Assembly (NCBI GenBank): GCA_016793095.1
Contig: JAEUJQ010000003.1
Span: forward strand, 1-36,784
Length of the DNA stretch: 36,784 bases
Origin: Myxococcaceae bacterium
GTDB taxonomy: Bacteria > Myxococcota > Myxococcia > Myxococcales > Myxococcaceae
Direction: 5' to 3'
Below are positions 17,164 through 25,326 of the stretch, piece by piece. A model generated the notes under the pieces. The model was not told where the DNA came from. It ran no database searches and was given only the letters and a program-made list of their open reading frames with translations. Each line of letters begins with the position of its first letter. The stretch's first letter is position 1. The position numbers and the translations under genes are program-made.

Positions 17164-17273
17164 GCGACATGGCAGCTCGCCCGTGTGCCCCCGGCCACGA
17201 CGCGCGGCGCACTGGAGCCCGGCTGGCACAGCGGCGACATGGCAGGTCGTCCGTGTGCCTCACGCCACGAGCA
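17164..17273. repeat. imperfect 40-bp direct repeat, 70 bp apart
   Basis: GCGACATGGCAGCTCGCCCG... at 17164-17203 recurs as GCGACATGGCAGGTCGTCCG... at 17234-17273, with a handful of mismatches. The pair fills most of the 239-bp gap between two divergent genes (the TPR lipoprotein leftward and aldehyde dehydrogenase rightward). This is a location where regulator binding sites or small duplications are both plausible. Nothing else recognisable is in this gap. Confidence 0.55.
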
Positions 17274-17322
17274 GACATCCAGACATGCGCTCAGGCCCGC
17301 GACCCGTTACCGTGCCGCCACC

Positions 17323-18711
17323 ATGCGTGACCCCGTGCGCCTCAACCCCATCCCCGCCCTCGTCGAGCGGGCACGCACGTACTTCCGCAGCGAGGTGACG
17401 CGGCCGCTGCAGTTCCGTCTCGAGCGCCTGCGCGCCCTCGAGGCCAGCATGCGCGCGCACGAACAGCAGGTGTTCGGCGCGCTGAAGGCAGACCTCGGCA
17501 AGTCGCCGCACGAGGCATACCCGGCAGAGATCGGCCTCGTGTACGCCGACCTCAAGCACGCGCGGAAGCACCTCAAGCAGTGGATGAAGCCCGCCCGCCA
17601 GTCGCTGCCGCTCACCTTCTGGCCCGGCTCGGCGTGGCAGTACTCCGAGCCGCTCGGCACTGCGCTCGTCATCAGCCCCTGGAACTACCCCTTCCAGCTC
17701 GGCACCTCGCCGCTCATCGGCGCGATCGCGGCGGGGTGCTCCATCGTGCACAAGCCCAGCGAGCTCGCGCCGCACACGAGCGCCGTCGTCGAGACCGTGC
17801 TCAAGCATGCCTTCGGCGACGACGGGTACGTCACCGTCGTGCAGGGCGGCGCCGAGACGAACCAGCAGCTGCTCGCCGAGCGCTTCGACGTCATCTTCTT
17901 CACCGGCTCGACCCGGGTCGGACAGATCGTGATGGAGGCCGCGGCGAAGCACCTCACGCCCGTCATCCTCGAGCTCGGCGGCAAATCTCCCTGTCTCATC
18001 GACGCCGACGCGGATCTCGCCGTCACGGCCCGGCGGATCATGTGGGCCAAGACGTACAACGCGGGCCAGACCTGCGTCGGCCCGGACTACGCGCTGGTGC
18101 ACCGCGAGGTGAAGGACCGCTTCATCGAGGCGTGCCGGGTCGAGCTCGCGTCGCTGTACGGGTCGGAGCCGAAGCAGAGCCCTGACTACGCTCGCATCAT
18201 CACGCCGCGCCATCACCAGCGGCTGGTCGCGCTGATGTCGGGAGGTCGTGCCGTCATCGGCGGGCAGCACGACGAGGCGTCGAAGTACCTCGCGCCGACG
18301 GTGCTGGTCGACGTCGACCCGGCTTCACCGCTGATGCGGGAGGAGATCTTCGGCCCCATCCTCCCGGTGCTCGAGGTCAAGGACATGGACGAGGCCATCG
18401 AGTTCGTGCGGGCGCGCCCCAAGCCGCTCGCCCTCTACGCCTTCACGAGCTCGTCGCAGACCGCCGAGCGCATACTCGCCCGGACGTCGAGCGGTGGCGC
18501 GATGGTGAACGACCTGCTGCTGCACGTCGCCTCCGGGCTGCCGTTCGGCGGCGTGGGCCAGTCGGGCATGGGCGCGTACCACGGCAAGGCGAGCTTCGAC
18601 GCGTTCTCACATCGGAAGTCGGTGCTGAAGAAGCCGTTCTTCATGGACCTCAAGGTGCGGTACCCGCCGTACAAGGTGTCGCTCGACCTCTTCCGTAAAC
18701 TGCTCGGGTAG
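17323..18711 (+). CDS. class-3-type aldehyde dehydrogenase
   Basis: 462 residues, the short length typical of the ALDH3 (fatty/aromatic aldehyde dehydrogenase) group. PWNYPF (Asn121, oxyanion hole), FTGSTRVGQIVMEAA (NAD binding), ELGGKSP with general base Glu217, NAGQTC with nucleophile Cys251, and EEIFGPI near residue 341 are all intact. It should oxidise an aldehyde to the acid with NAD(P)+. The C-terminus (FMDLKVRYPPYKVSLDLFRKLLG) matches the ALDH3 extension, without an obvious membrane anchor. The ATG at 17323 is preferred over the open upstream frame, whose residues lack homology-like character; a Shine-Dalgarno is weak or absent. The exact substrate cannot be read. Confidence 0.94.
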   Translation: MRDPVRLNPIPALVERARTYFRSEVTRPLQFRLERLRALEASMRAHEQQVFGALKADLGKSPHEAYPAEIGLVYADLKHARKHLKQWMKPARQSLPLTFWPGSAWQYSEPLGTALVISPWNYPFQLGTSPLIGAIAAGCSIVHKPSELAPHTSAVVETVLKHAFGDDGYVTVVQGGAETNQQLLAERFDVIFFTGSTRVGQIVMEAAAKHLTPVILELGGKSPCLIDADADLAVTARRIMWAKTYNAGQTCVGPDYALVHREVKDRFIEACRVELASLYGSEPKQSPDYARIITPRHHQRLVALMSGGRAVIGGQHDEASKYLAPTVLVDVDPASPLMREEIFGPILPVLEVKDMDEAIEFVRARPKPLALYAFTSSSQTAERILARTSSGGAMVNDLLLHVASGLPFGGVGQSGMGAYHGKASFDAFSHRKSVLKKPFFMDLKVRYPPYKVSLDLFRKLLG

Positions 18712-18730
18712 TGGCTTCGCCGCTGCAGGC

Positions 18731-18958
18731 TCAACGCCCGACGAGGCGCGTGAGCACTGCCTGCAGCTCGTCCACCGAGAGGTCCACCCGCTCCACGACG
18801 CGGCCGTAGAGGAGCGCCGTGGGGACGGAACGGCCACCGAGCTCTGCCTGGCACTCTGCGAGGGTCGTGAGCACCACCCGCTCGGTTCGCGTCAGGCCGT
18901 CGCGGACGTCCGGGAGTTCGGGAGGTCTCGCTCGCCGCCTGGTGGTCCGGGTGCTCAG
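18731..18958 (-). CDS. small conserved-looking protein with apparent CTG start
   Basis: An open frame from 19030 to the TGA at 18731 has no ATG. A CTG at 18958 preceded by GGAG with 5 nt spacing gives a 75-residue product. It has a basic N-terminus and a helical body (LTRTERVVLTTLAECQAELG, then GRSVPTALLYGRVVERVDLS and VDELQAVLTRLVGR). The periodic Leu/Val pattern looks like a winged-helix-type or small helical domain and is coherent over its entire length. GTG at codon 52 would leave only the last part. It is convergent with the aldehyde dehydrogenase (19-bp gap) and in the same frame as, and right after, the propeller lipoprotein stop. A recent ATG-to-CTG change or genuine CTG initiation are both possible. 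Confidence 0.5.
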   Translation of the reverse strand: MSTRTTRRRARPPELPDVRDGLTRTERVVLTTLAECQAELGGRSVPTALLYGRVVERVDLSVDELQAVLTRLVGR

Positions 18959-19030
18959 ATCGACTCCACGTCGTTCGGGCTGCGCTCGCCGGCGGACGGT
19001 CGGCTCGTCGTGTCCGCCCTCACCGCTCCG

Positions 19031-20014
19031 TCACGGGTTCCCGCCATCGACGCCGCCATCGGCCGCAGCCGGAGCCGCGACGTACGCAGGCTCGATGGCC
19101 AGCGGCACCGCGAGTGTCGGGTTCATCGAGCCGACCGCCTGCCGGTACACCTGGTCGTTGCCGCCCTCGTCCGAGGAGAACACGAAGGTCTGCGGGTTGA
19201 GCCACGAGGGAGCGCTGTCGTTCACTGCCGCGCTCGGCGACCGCTGGCGCACGCTCATGCGCGAGGCGAGGTCGAGCACGTAGATGCGCGAGACGCCGCT
19301 CGACACGCGCCCGTCGAACACCGCGCGCAGCCCGTCCGGGGACACGACGATGCGGCTCGCGATGCCCTGCACCTCGTTGTTGCCGATGGTGAGGTCGTTC
19401 GTCACCGGCGTCGGCGCGCCCGTCATCACGTTCACCTTCTCGACCTGCGTCTGCATCAGGCCCGCGTTGCCGGCCGACACGAGCAGCGACAGACCGTCCG
19501 GGAACCACGAGGGCGACGCATAGGCGAGGGCACTGCCGCCGATGACTTTGCGGAACCCCGAGCCGTCGACGTTCACCACGCCGATGGACGAGCTGGTCGC
19601 GTTCTCATCGAAGGCAAACGCGATGCGGGTGCCGTCAGGCGAGAAGGCGGGCGTCCGCAGGTTCTGCTGCGTCGCCGTGCTGCGCAGCACCGTCGTCGGC
19701 GTGCCGCCGCTGACCGCGACCACCTGCAGCTCCGAGTCCTGCCCCGACTTGCGCGCAAAGACGACCTGCCGACCGTCGCGGGAGAACGACGGCATCGACA
19801 CGCCACCTGTCGTGGTGAGCTGCACCGGCGAGTTCACGTCGCGCTCATCCGTGAGGAAGAGGTTGCGGTCGTCCTTGCGCACCGTCGCGAAGCCCGACGC
19901 GAAGGAGCCACCACCGCCGCCGCCACCGCCACCACCGCCGCCGAGGAGGAAACAACCCGACAGCCCGACCGCGACGGCTACGACAGCGACGCCAGACCTG
20001 GAAAGCCGACTCAT
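19031..20014 (-). CDS. TolB-like beta-propeller lipoprotein
   Basis: 327 residues; GGGAG lies 9 nt upstream of the ATG. The lipoprotein signal ends VGLSGC (Cys21), then a run of twelve glycines (encoded by a GCC/ACC-rich microsatellite, about 19905-19945). The rest is a series of PD40/WD40-like blades with the diagnostic motifs PSFSRDGRQVVFA, PAFSPDGTRIAFA, PSWFPDGLSLLVS and VVSPDGLRAVFD. Such propellers bind proteins or small ligands in the periplasm; enzymatic roles are not indicated. It ends AAADGGVDGGNP. No partner is adjacent (a ComEA-like gene or Tol genes are not next to it). Confidence 0.85.
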   Translation of the reverse strand: MSRLSRSGVAVVAVAVGLSGCFLLGGGGGGGGGGGGSFASGFATVRKDDRNLFLTDERDVNSPVQLTTTGGVSMPSFSRDGRQVVFARKSGQDSELQVVAVSGGTPTTVLRSTATQQNLRTPAFSPDGTRIAFAFDENATSSSIGVVNVDGSGFRKVIGGSALAYASPSWFPDGLSLLVSAGNAGLMQTQVEKVNVMTGAPTPVTNDLTIGNNEVQGIASRIVVSPDGLRAVFDGRVSSGVSRIYVLDLASRMSVRQRSPSAAVNDSAPSWLNPQTFVFSSDEGGNDQVYRQAVGSMNPTLAVPLAIEPAYVAAPAAADGGVDGGNP

Positions 20015-20104
20015 CGACGCAAACTCCCGCGAAGTCTCGTGAAGCGATGCAGCAGACGCACCGCACGCCTCACATGTTCACTTTCGGGGCCAGACGCAAG
20101 CCGC

Positions 20105-20629
20105 TCACACCCGCCGAATGCGGGCCAGCTCGTTGCGACAGTTGTTGCACAGCTGCATCTGCCGGCGATCGGCCTCGGCGAGGCTGGTGGCCAGCGACAT
20201 GATGCAGCGCGGGTCTTCGCAGTACGAGAGCCCCACGAGGTGGCCGGCGAGGTGCACCGCCTCCACCGCCACCCGCCGACGCGCGGCCTCGTTCTCGCCC
20301 TTGATGCGGAAGAGCGAGAGCAGCGACACGTGCGAGTCGCGGTCCGCCTCGCCGAAGACGAACGGCGTGTCGGGTGTGAAGAGGTCTCCGTCGGTGACAC
20401 CCATGATGTTGAGCGAACCCGCGTCGCGAATGGTCAGCAGTCGCCGCATGATGGCGGTCGTGTGGTACTGGTTGCGGTCCTTGTTGAAGGCGTAGTTCGG
20501 CGTTCCCAGGTTCACCTTGCCGAGGTACGTGCCGACGCCCAGCACCTGCTGAATGGGAGCCTCGAGGTCGCGCAAGAGCGCGGCTGACACCGAGCCCACC
20601 GCGACCAGCTGCAGCTCCTTCCCCGCCAT
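20105..20629 (-). CDS. archaemetzincin-like protein lacking the catalytic Glu
   Basis: 174 residues, usual length for the archaemetzincin (peptidase M54) family; a G-rich Shine-Dalgarno (GGGGGA) lies 7 nt upstream. The family signature is HExxHxxGxxHC-x4-CxM-x17-CxxC. Here residues 126-144 read HLAGHLVGLSYC, EDPR and CIM, with C161-NN-C164 at x16. The structural zinc cysteines (Cys137, 142, 161, 164) are all present. The base Glu is Leu127 and the third zinc His is Tyr136. It therefore keeps the fold, perhaps the Cys4 zinc site, but should not be an active metalloprotease; a binding or regulatory role is inferred. No signal peptide. Confidence 0.85.
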   Translation of the reverse strand: MAGKELQLVAVGSVSAALLRDLEAPIQQVLGVGTYLGKVNLGTPNYAFNKDRNQYHTTAIMRRLLTIRDAGSLNIMGVTDGDLFTPDTPFVFGEADRDSHVSLLSLFRIKGENEAARRRVAVEAVHLAGHLVGLSYCEDPRCIMSLATSLAEADRRQMQLCNNCRNELARIRRV

Positions 20630-20743
20630 GCAGCGTTCCCCCTGCGACTGCGGTGAGACTGCCGAACCTGAGCGAGTGTAGCGACTCCGCGGCTTCCGTC
20701 ACCGGAGGAAGTGCAGGCCGATGTATGCGCTGCGTCGGGGAAG

Positions 20744-20814
20744 CTGGGGCGCGTGGATTCGAACCACGATACTCAGAGTCAAAGTCTGATGTCCTACCCT
20801 TAGACGACGCCCCA
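20744..20814 (-). tRNA. trnQ: tRNA-Gln (anticodon UUG)
   Basis: 71-nt cloverleaf on the minus strand. The acceptor stem TGGGGCG/CGCCCCA has terminal U1-A72 and discriminator G73, as usual for tRNA-Gln. The anticodon stem TCAGA/TCTGA closes the loop CTTTGAC, giving anticodon TTG. The T arm CGTGG-TTCGAAT-CCACG is perfect and the D arm is GTCT/GGAC. The 3' CCA is not encoded (GCTT follows). Reads CAA, and CAG by wobble. Confidence 0.97.
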
Positions 20815-21082
20815 GTACGGCCGCGGACGCTCTCTTAAGGCGAAAACCGACCGCTTTCATCGGTTGTGATCTGCGCCCCGAAAGCCCCCAACTCCTCAGA
20901 ATCGCAGAAGTTGCGGCTTGCGCGAGCGCAATCCAGCCTGATTCCAAATGGTTGGGAGAACGCTGTGCACTGGTACGGCACTTGGAAGGATCAGGCCCCA
21001 GCATCGAAGGAAGATGCACATCTGGCGCGCCGGCTTCCCGCGGGGGTGAAGTCGGCGCGTCGTCTTTCCGGGCCTTGAAACC

Positions 21083-21580
21083 TCAGTACTCGATGGCGGC
21101 CCGTGCGCGGTGGCCAGCGATGGTGAAGTGGTTCAGCATGCCCAGGTTGATGAGGACGGCGGCGTCGACGACGTCGTAGCCGGCGCGGGTGCACAGCGTG
21201 ACGGCGGCCTGGAGCGTTCCACCGGTGGCCATCACGTCGTCCACCATGAGGGCGCGACCTGAGCCGGCCTTCAGCTCGTAGGTCGCTTCACCCCACTCGA
21301 GCTTGAAGCTCTGCCCCAGCACGGGAGGTGGCAGCTTGCCGGCGCGACGCATCGGCACGAAGCCCTTCTGGTGCATGGCCGCGAGGGCTGCGCCGAGGAT
21401 GAAGCCCCGCGACTCGAGGCCCACCACCACATCCACGTTCGCCCAGGAGACGTTGAGGCCCATCAGCTCGAGGGCACGCCGAAAGAGCGATGGGTCGGCG
21501 AGCACCGGGGTGATGTCGCGAAAGAGAATGCCCTTCCGCGGGAAGTCGGGCACGTCGATGACTGCGTCTTTGAGGTCCAC
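21083..21580 (-). CDS. apt: adenine phosphoribosyltransferase
   Basis: 165 residues from a GTG at 21580; no Shine-Dalgarno is evident but no better start exists in frame. The PRPP-binding loop is VDDVMATGGT (residues 113-122). The N-terminal FPRKGILFRDITPVL (residues 13-27) and the hood region VVGLESRGFILG (residues 52-63) are textbook Apt. It converts adenine and PRPP to AMP (purine salvage, cytoplasm). It sits alone on the minus strand, downstream of nothing obviously related, with a divergent outer-membrane protein gene 140 bp away. A long gap (20815-21082) separates its 3' end from the tRNA and holds no gene that I can see. Confidence 0.95.
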   Translation of the reverse strand: MDLKDAVIDVPDFPRKGILFRDITPVLADPSLFRRALELMGLNVSWANVDVVVGLESRGFILGAALAAMHQKGFVPMRRAGKLPPPVLGQSFKLEWGEATYELKAGSGRALMVDDVMATGGTLQAAVTLCTRAGYDVVDAAVLINLGMLNHFTIAGHRARAAIEY

Positions 21581-21720
21581 GCCGCGAGGCTACACAACCC
21601 TTCGAAGACAGGGCGGTTGAATCGTGACCTGCCGAGGTGGCCCGAATGAGGGATCAGCTTCTCGGAGCCGGGCAACCAACCCTCACAGCGGGTGTCGTGC
21701 GCCCGCGTGAGGAGTGGCCC

Positions 21721-22530
21721 ATGCGGAAGCTGCAGGCGGCGGTCGTTGTCTCGGTGTTGATGGTGGCAGGGGTGGCGAGCGCCCAGAGTCACGTCGAGCT
21801 CAACCTCTTCGGCAGCTCGTCCTCGTTGAGCTTCGGCTTCGGGGTGCATCACCACGCCCGACGGCGGGTCGTCGTCACGCCTCCGGCCGTCTATGTACAG
21901 CCCGCGCCCGTCTACGTTCAGCCGGCGCCCGTCTACGTGCCGCCACCGGTGGTGATGGCGCCGCCTCCGCCGCCGATGGTGCAGGCCCCTCCTGTCTCTG
22001 TCGCGCCGACGCCGGTCGTGGTGCAGCCGGCGCCGCCGGTTCGGGTGGAGACGCGGACGGTGACGGTGACGCAGCCGGCTCCCGAGCGGCCTGCCCTCAT
22101 CGGCGTGAAGTACACGCCCGGCCTGTCGGGCATCTTCACGGCCTCGAGCTCGTCGGTGGGCTTCAGCGGCGCGCGCTTCACCCACTCCGCTGGCCTCGAG
22201 GCGCGCCTGTCGCGCTGGGTCGCGCTGCGCAGTGACGTGGAGCTGCGAAACGACTCCCGCTCCTTCGACGTCATCGGCGCGAAGGTGTGGCTGGCCGGCG
22301 CTGACTGGAAGGTGAAGCCGTACCTCTCGGCGAGCCTGTCGGGCACGATGACGGACTCGCGGCCCAACGCGCTCAGCGTCGGGGTCGTCGGCGCGGGCGG
22401 GCTGAACGTCTTCTTCGGCAGGCACTTCTTCCTCGAGGCCGAGGTGCGCTACCGCGCCCTGCCGAACGCCTGCTGCAGCGAGGTGCCGCAGCTCACGGGC
22501 GTGGTCGGCGGCGGCGTGGCGTTCTTCTGA
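21721..22530 (+). CDS. predicted outer-membrane beta-barrel with Pro-rich linker
   Basis: 269 residues; GAGGAG lies 6 nt upstream of the ATG at 21721. A signal peptide ends near GVASAQ24. Residues about 45-120 are Pro/Val-rich, with repeated VYVQPAPVYVQPAPVYVPPP-type units. From about 125 onward are alternating amphipathic strands (GIFTASSSSVGFSG, LEARLSRWVALRSDVELR, VFFGRHFFLEAEVRYR) ending with a terminal Phe (GGGVAFF), typical of an OmpA/OmpW-like 8-stranded barrel. The Pro-rich part may span peptidoglycan. No partner gene is obvious; function unknown. A short GGCCG/CGGCC hairpin (22538-22552) follows the stop. Confidence 0.8.
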   Translation: MRKLQAAVVVSVLMVAGVASAQSHVELNLFGSSSSLSFGFGVHHHARRRVVVTPPAVYVQPAPVYVQPAPVYVPPPVVMAPPPPPMVQAPPVSVAPTPVVVQPAPPVRVETRTVTVTQPAPERPALIGVKYTPGLSGIFTASSSSVGFSGARFTHSAGLEARLSRWVALRSDVELRNDSRSFDVIGAKVWLAGADWKVKPYLSASLSGTMTDSRPNALSVGVVGAGGLNVFFGRHFFLEAEVRYRALPNACCSEVPQLTGVVGGGVAFF

Positions 22531-22567
22531 AAGCGTCGGCCGCTGCTCGGCCTGCGCTCGCCTCATC

Positions 22568-22801
22568 TCAGTTCGTCAGCCGCTGCCTCAGCTCGACGAG
22601 GCGCTTCTTCAAGTCGCCCAACACCTCGACCGAGACGATGGCCGCGCTGCTGAACGCGCGGTCGAGCTGTGGCTCGAGCTTCGTGAACTCGTCCTTCAAG
22701 TCCATGCCGGCCAGGTGCAGCTTGACGCGCACCTCGTCAGCGAGCGCACGCAGTTCCTTCTTCACATCAGGGGCATAGGGAGTCGGGGTGGTTTCGTTCA
22801 T
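22568..22801 (-). CDS. small helical protein, unknown function
   Basis: 77 residues from an ATG at 22801 with GGAGG 7 nt upstream. No signal peptide or membrane helix. The sequence is mostly amphipathic helix (PDVKKELRALADEVRVKLHL, then LKDEFTKLEPQLDRAF and LGDLKKRLVELRQRL), suggestive of a coiled-coil or a small protein-binding adaptor. The shape is often seen in small myxobacterial proteins of no known role. It is divergent from the outer-membrane porin at 22965 and convergent with the one ending 22530. Function cannot be inferred from sequence alone. Confidence 0.75.
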   Translation of the reverse strand: MNETTPTPYAPDVKKELRALADEVRVKLHLAGMDLKDEFTKLEPQLDRAFSSAAIVSVEVLGDLKKRLVELRQRLTN

Positions 22802-22964
22802 GGCCGTGCCTCCGCGGGAGAGGCATTCAAGGGCCATGCCTCCCCGACGCGCTGGAATCGACGAGCACGGCCTGGCGGGAGACCGCAGGGGTTGCGCGAT
22901 CAACCGCTTGATGCCGTCGTGATGTGCGGGCAGACGTGAGGTGCTTCCGAACACGGAGGTCCTC

Positions 22965-24260
22965 ATGACTCGCCGCTGCGCCGCCACACTCTTGCTGACC
23001 GTCGTCGCCTTCTCGGCGCCGGCCCTCGCGCAGGTGGATGGCGGGGGCCCTTCGGCCTCCGATGCGGGAGACGTCCTCAGCGGGGGCGATGGCGGGGCGC
23101 TCGACTTCTCACGTGAGACGGAGCGCCTGGGCGCAGCGTCAGCGGCGGCCCTCGTCGGCGGACCAACGGTCGCGCCCTCGGCGTTCGTGCTCGGCGGCTA
23201 CGCCGAGGCCTTCTACCAGTGGAACTTCAACCAGCCGTCAAACCAGCTCACCGCGCTGCGCGGCTTCGACAACCGGCACAACACCTTCACGCTCGCGAAC
23301 GTGGCGCTCGATGCGCAGTGGGACTTCGAGGACGTGGTGGGCCGCGTCACGCTCCAGGTCGGCCACACCGCCGATTCGTACTACTCGGCCGAGCCATCGC
23401 GCGAAGGCGGAGCGGGCGTCAACGCGACGTCGGCCTCGCTGTGGAAGTTCGTGCAACAGGGCTTCGTCGGCTACCGCTTCAAGCCGCTGGGCCGAACGTT
23501 GCTCGTGCAGGGCGGCCTCTTCCTCTCCCCCATCGGACCGGAGGCCATGGCGGTGCGCGACAACTGGACCTGGTCGCGCTCCAACCTGTTCTTCGGGCTC
23601 CCGTACTACCACACGGGGGTGCGGGCGACGCTGGCGCTCTCGGGGGAGTGGGCTGTCACGCTCGCCGGCTACAACGGGTGGAACAGCGTCACCGACAACA
23701 ACGAGGGCAAGTCGGTGTCGGTGCAGGTGACGTACGCGAAGCCCGACGTCGTCGCGCTCAGCCTCCTCTACTTCGGCGGGGTCGAGCGTTCGACGGGGGC
23801 CCTCGAAGGCCAGCCGTGGCGACATCTCTTCGACGCGCACGTCACCTGGAGCGCGAGCTCACGGCTCTCGCTGCTCGCCCACGCGAACGGCGGCGTCGAG
23901 CCCAACCGGTTCGGCCTGTCGGCGTGGGTCGGTGGCGCCGCCTACGCCCGCTACCAGGTGCTGACGCAGCTCTTCCTCGTGGCCCGCGCTGACGCCTTCT
24001 TCGAGCACCGTGCGGCGAACGCAGAGGGCGTGGCGAGCAGCTTGTTCTGGCCCGTGTCGTCAGTCGGGTCCGGCACGCTCACGGTCGACTTCCGGCCCCA
24101 CCCGCGGGTGTCGGCGCGGCTCGAGCTTCGCCACGACCGCGCGTCGGGCAACGCCTGGTTCGCGGGGGCCGTCGAAGGAGACGGCTCCATCATGACACCG
24201 TGGCTGCCGAATCGACCGACGCAGACGACGTTGACGGTGGGAGTCACCAGCTGGTTCTGA
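22965..24260 (+). CDS. outer-membrane porin, BBP2/OmpL-like
   Basis: 431 residues from the ATG at 22965 (GGAGG, 5 nt spacing; an upstream ATG at 22941 would only add eight residues before the signal peptide). The signal peptide ends ALA and is followed by a VDGGG linker. Residues from about 70 form repeated beta-strands with the typical start GGYAEAFYQWNFNQPSN and NRHNTFTLANVALDAQWDF. Later strands run up to the terminal Phe (GVTSWF). This is the pattern of the OmpL-like beta-barrel porin-2 family. It would permit diffusion of small solutes across the outer membrane. No neighbouring transport gene hints at a substrate. Confidence 0.88.
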   Translation: MTRRCAATLLLTVVAFSAPALAQVDGGGPSASDAGDVLSGGDGGALDFSRETERLGAASAAALVGGPTVAPSAFVLGGYAEAFYQWNFNQPSNQLTALRGFDNRHNTFTLANVALDAQWDFEDVVGRVTLQVGHTADSYYSAEPSREGGAGVNATSASLWKFVQQGFVGYRFKPLGRTLLVQGGLFLSPIGPEAMAVRDNWTWSRSNLFFGLPYYHTGVRATLALSGEWAVTLAGYNGWNSVTDNNEGKSVSVQVTYAKPDVVALSLLYFGGVERSTGALEGQPWRHLFDAHVTWSASSRLSLLAHANGGVEPNRFGLSAWVGGAAYARYQVLTQLFLVARADAFFEHRAANAEGVASSLFWPVSSVGSGTLTVDFRPHPRVSARLELRHDRASGNAWFAGAVEGDGSIMTPWLPNRPTQTTLTVGVTSWF

Positions 24261-24293
24261 CGAGAAGCGCGAGGAGCCGATGTCGGCGCCGTC

Positions 24294-25103
24294 TCAGAAC
24301 GATGGGTCTGGCGAACGCTCGCACGGGCCGGCCAGGAACTCCCGTCGGTCGCTGTGCTTCACGATGACCTGTCGACGCTCGATCGAGAGCAGCTCCGCCC
24401 CCTGAACGACGTCTCCCACCGAGTACGTCTGCGTCTTGAGCGTGAGGCAGTCTTGAATCGAGGCGATGGACGGTTCCGGCCCGGTCGCGATCAAGGTCCC
24501 CACGAGTCCGAGCCGCAGAGACGAGCGGACCGGCGGCGCTTCAGGGTCCACGGCGGGAGGCCCGGGCTCGACGAGGCTGGCCTCCGAATCGGCGACCCGG
24601 ATGATCTCGAAGGCAAGCGCCGCGAGTCGGCGCGGGCGCGGGTCGAGCGCCTTCAGCGTGCCTGTGAACCAACTCGAGAGCGTGCTCCAGCCTGGCGAGG
24701 TCGCGAGCGTCTGAAGCGTGGCGTGCGGTTCGCCCTCTTCCGCCTCACGGCCGAACGAGTGCTGCTTCCCATCGCAGACCAGCGTGATGGACACTTTGCT
24801 CAGGGTGCGAACGGTGGGCCTCGGCAGCAGCGGGGGCGACCGCAGACCGCGGAGCAGTGTCTCACGCTCGGCGCTCGTCAGCACCCGGGACTGACTTTCG
24901 AACACGCTCCGGCTCGTCAGGGTGTCGTCCTGGAGCGCGAGCGCGGCACCGAACGCGCCGTGCGCAATCCCAATCCCCGCGGTGGCGCTGAGCGCCGTGG
25001 GGTCACCTCCACCAGGGCACCGCAGCGGGTCGCGCGCAGCGACCGACCACACCAGTCCGGAGAGCATCGCGAGCAGACCGATTGCGGCGAGGAGCGCGCG
25101 CAT
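24294..25103 (-). CDS. GspC-like periplasmic protein
   Basis: 269 residues. An N-terminal hydrophobic helix (residues 3-22, ALLAAIGLLAMLSGLVWSVA) is followed by a short periplasmic region. Residues 197-258 (LRLGLVGTLIATGPEPSIAS, then IQDCLTLKTQTYSVGDVVQG and AELLSIERRQVIVKHSDRRE) match the homology-region domain of GspC/PilP: LxGTxxxxPxxSxAxIxD... VGDxVxGA.LxxI.xxxVxxxxxxRxE.L. In type II secretion GspC links the inner-membrane platform to secretin GspD. The other secretion genes are not in this window, so it is an orphan. The middle part (about 75-160) is unassigned. No clear Shine-Dalgarno precedes the ATG at 25103. Confidence 0.8.
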   Translation of the reverse strand: MRALLAAIGLLAMLSGLVWSVAARDPLRCPGGGDPTALSATAGIGIAHGAFGAALALQDDTLTSRSVFESQSRVLTSAERETLLRGLRSPPLLPRPTVRTLSKVSITLVCDGKQHSFGREAEEGEPHATLQTLATSPGWSTLSSWFTGTLKALDPRPRRLAALAFEIIRVADSEASLVEPGPPAVDPEAPPVRSSLRLGLVGTLIATGPEPSIASIQDCLTLKTQTYSVGDVVQGAELLSIERRQVIVKHSDRREFLAGPCERSPDPSF

Positions 25104-25326
25104 CGCGAAGCAGAACGCCGAGCCCGCGCTGCCATTCCAGCGCGGCGTTGCGCACGAACCTGCTCACCGAGCGCGAGATCGGCCATCGTGAACACCGGGC
25201 TCGAGTGCAGAGCGTGAAGGCAACGATCCAGCCAGGGTGGCGCTCAGACGAACATGTTCGGCGAGACGCGCGGACGGCGATGACTGACGCGCCCGTCACC
25301 CTCCGTTCGTCCAGGCTGCTACGCCA

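Noticed and set aside
20971-20985. TGGTACGGCACTTGG resembles a sigma-54 -24/-12 promoter
   Set aside because: The -12 GC is GG, and no plus-strand gene follows for over 600 bp; probably chance.
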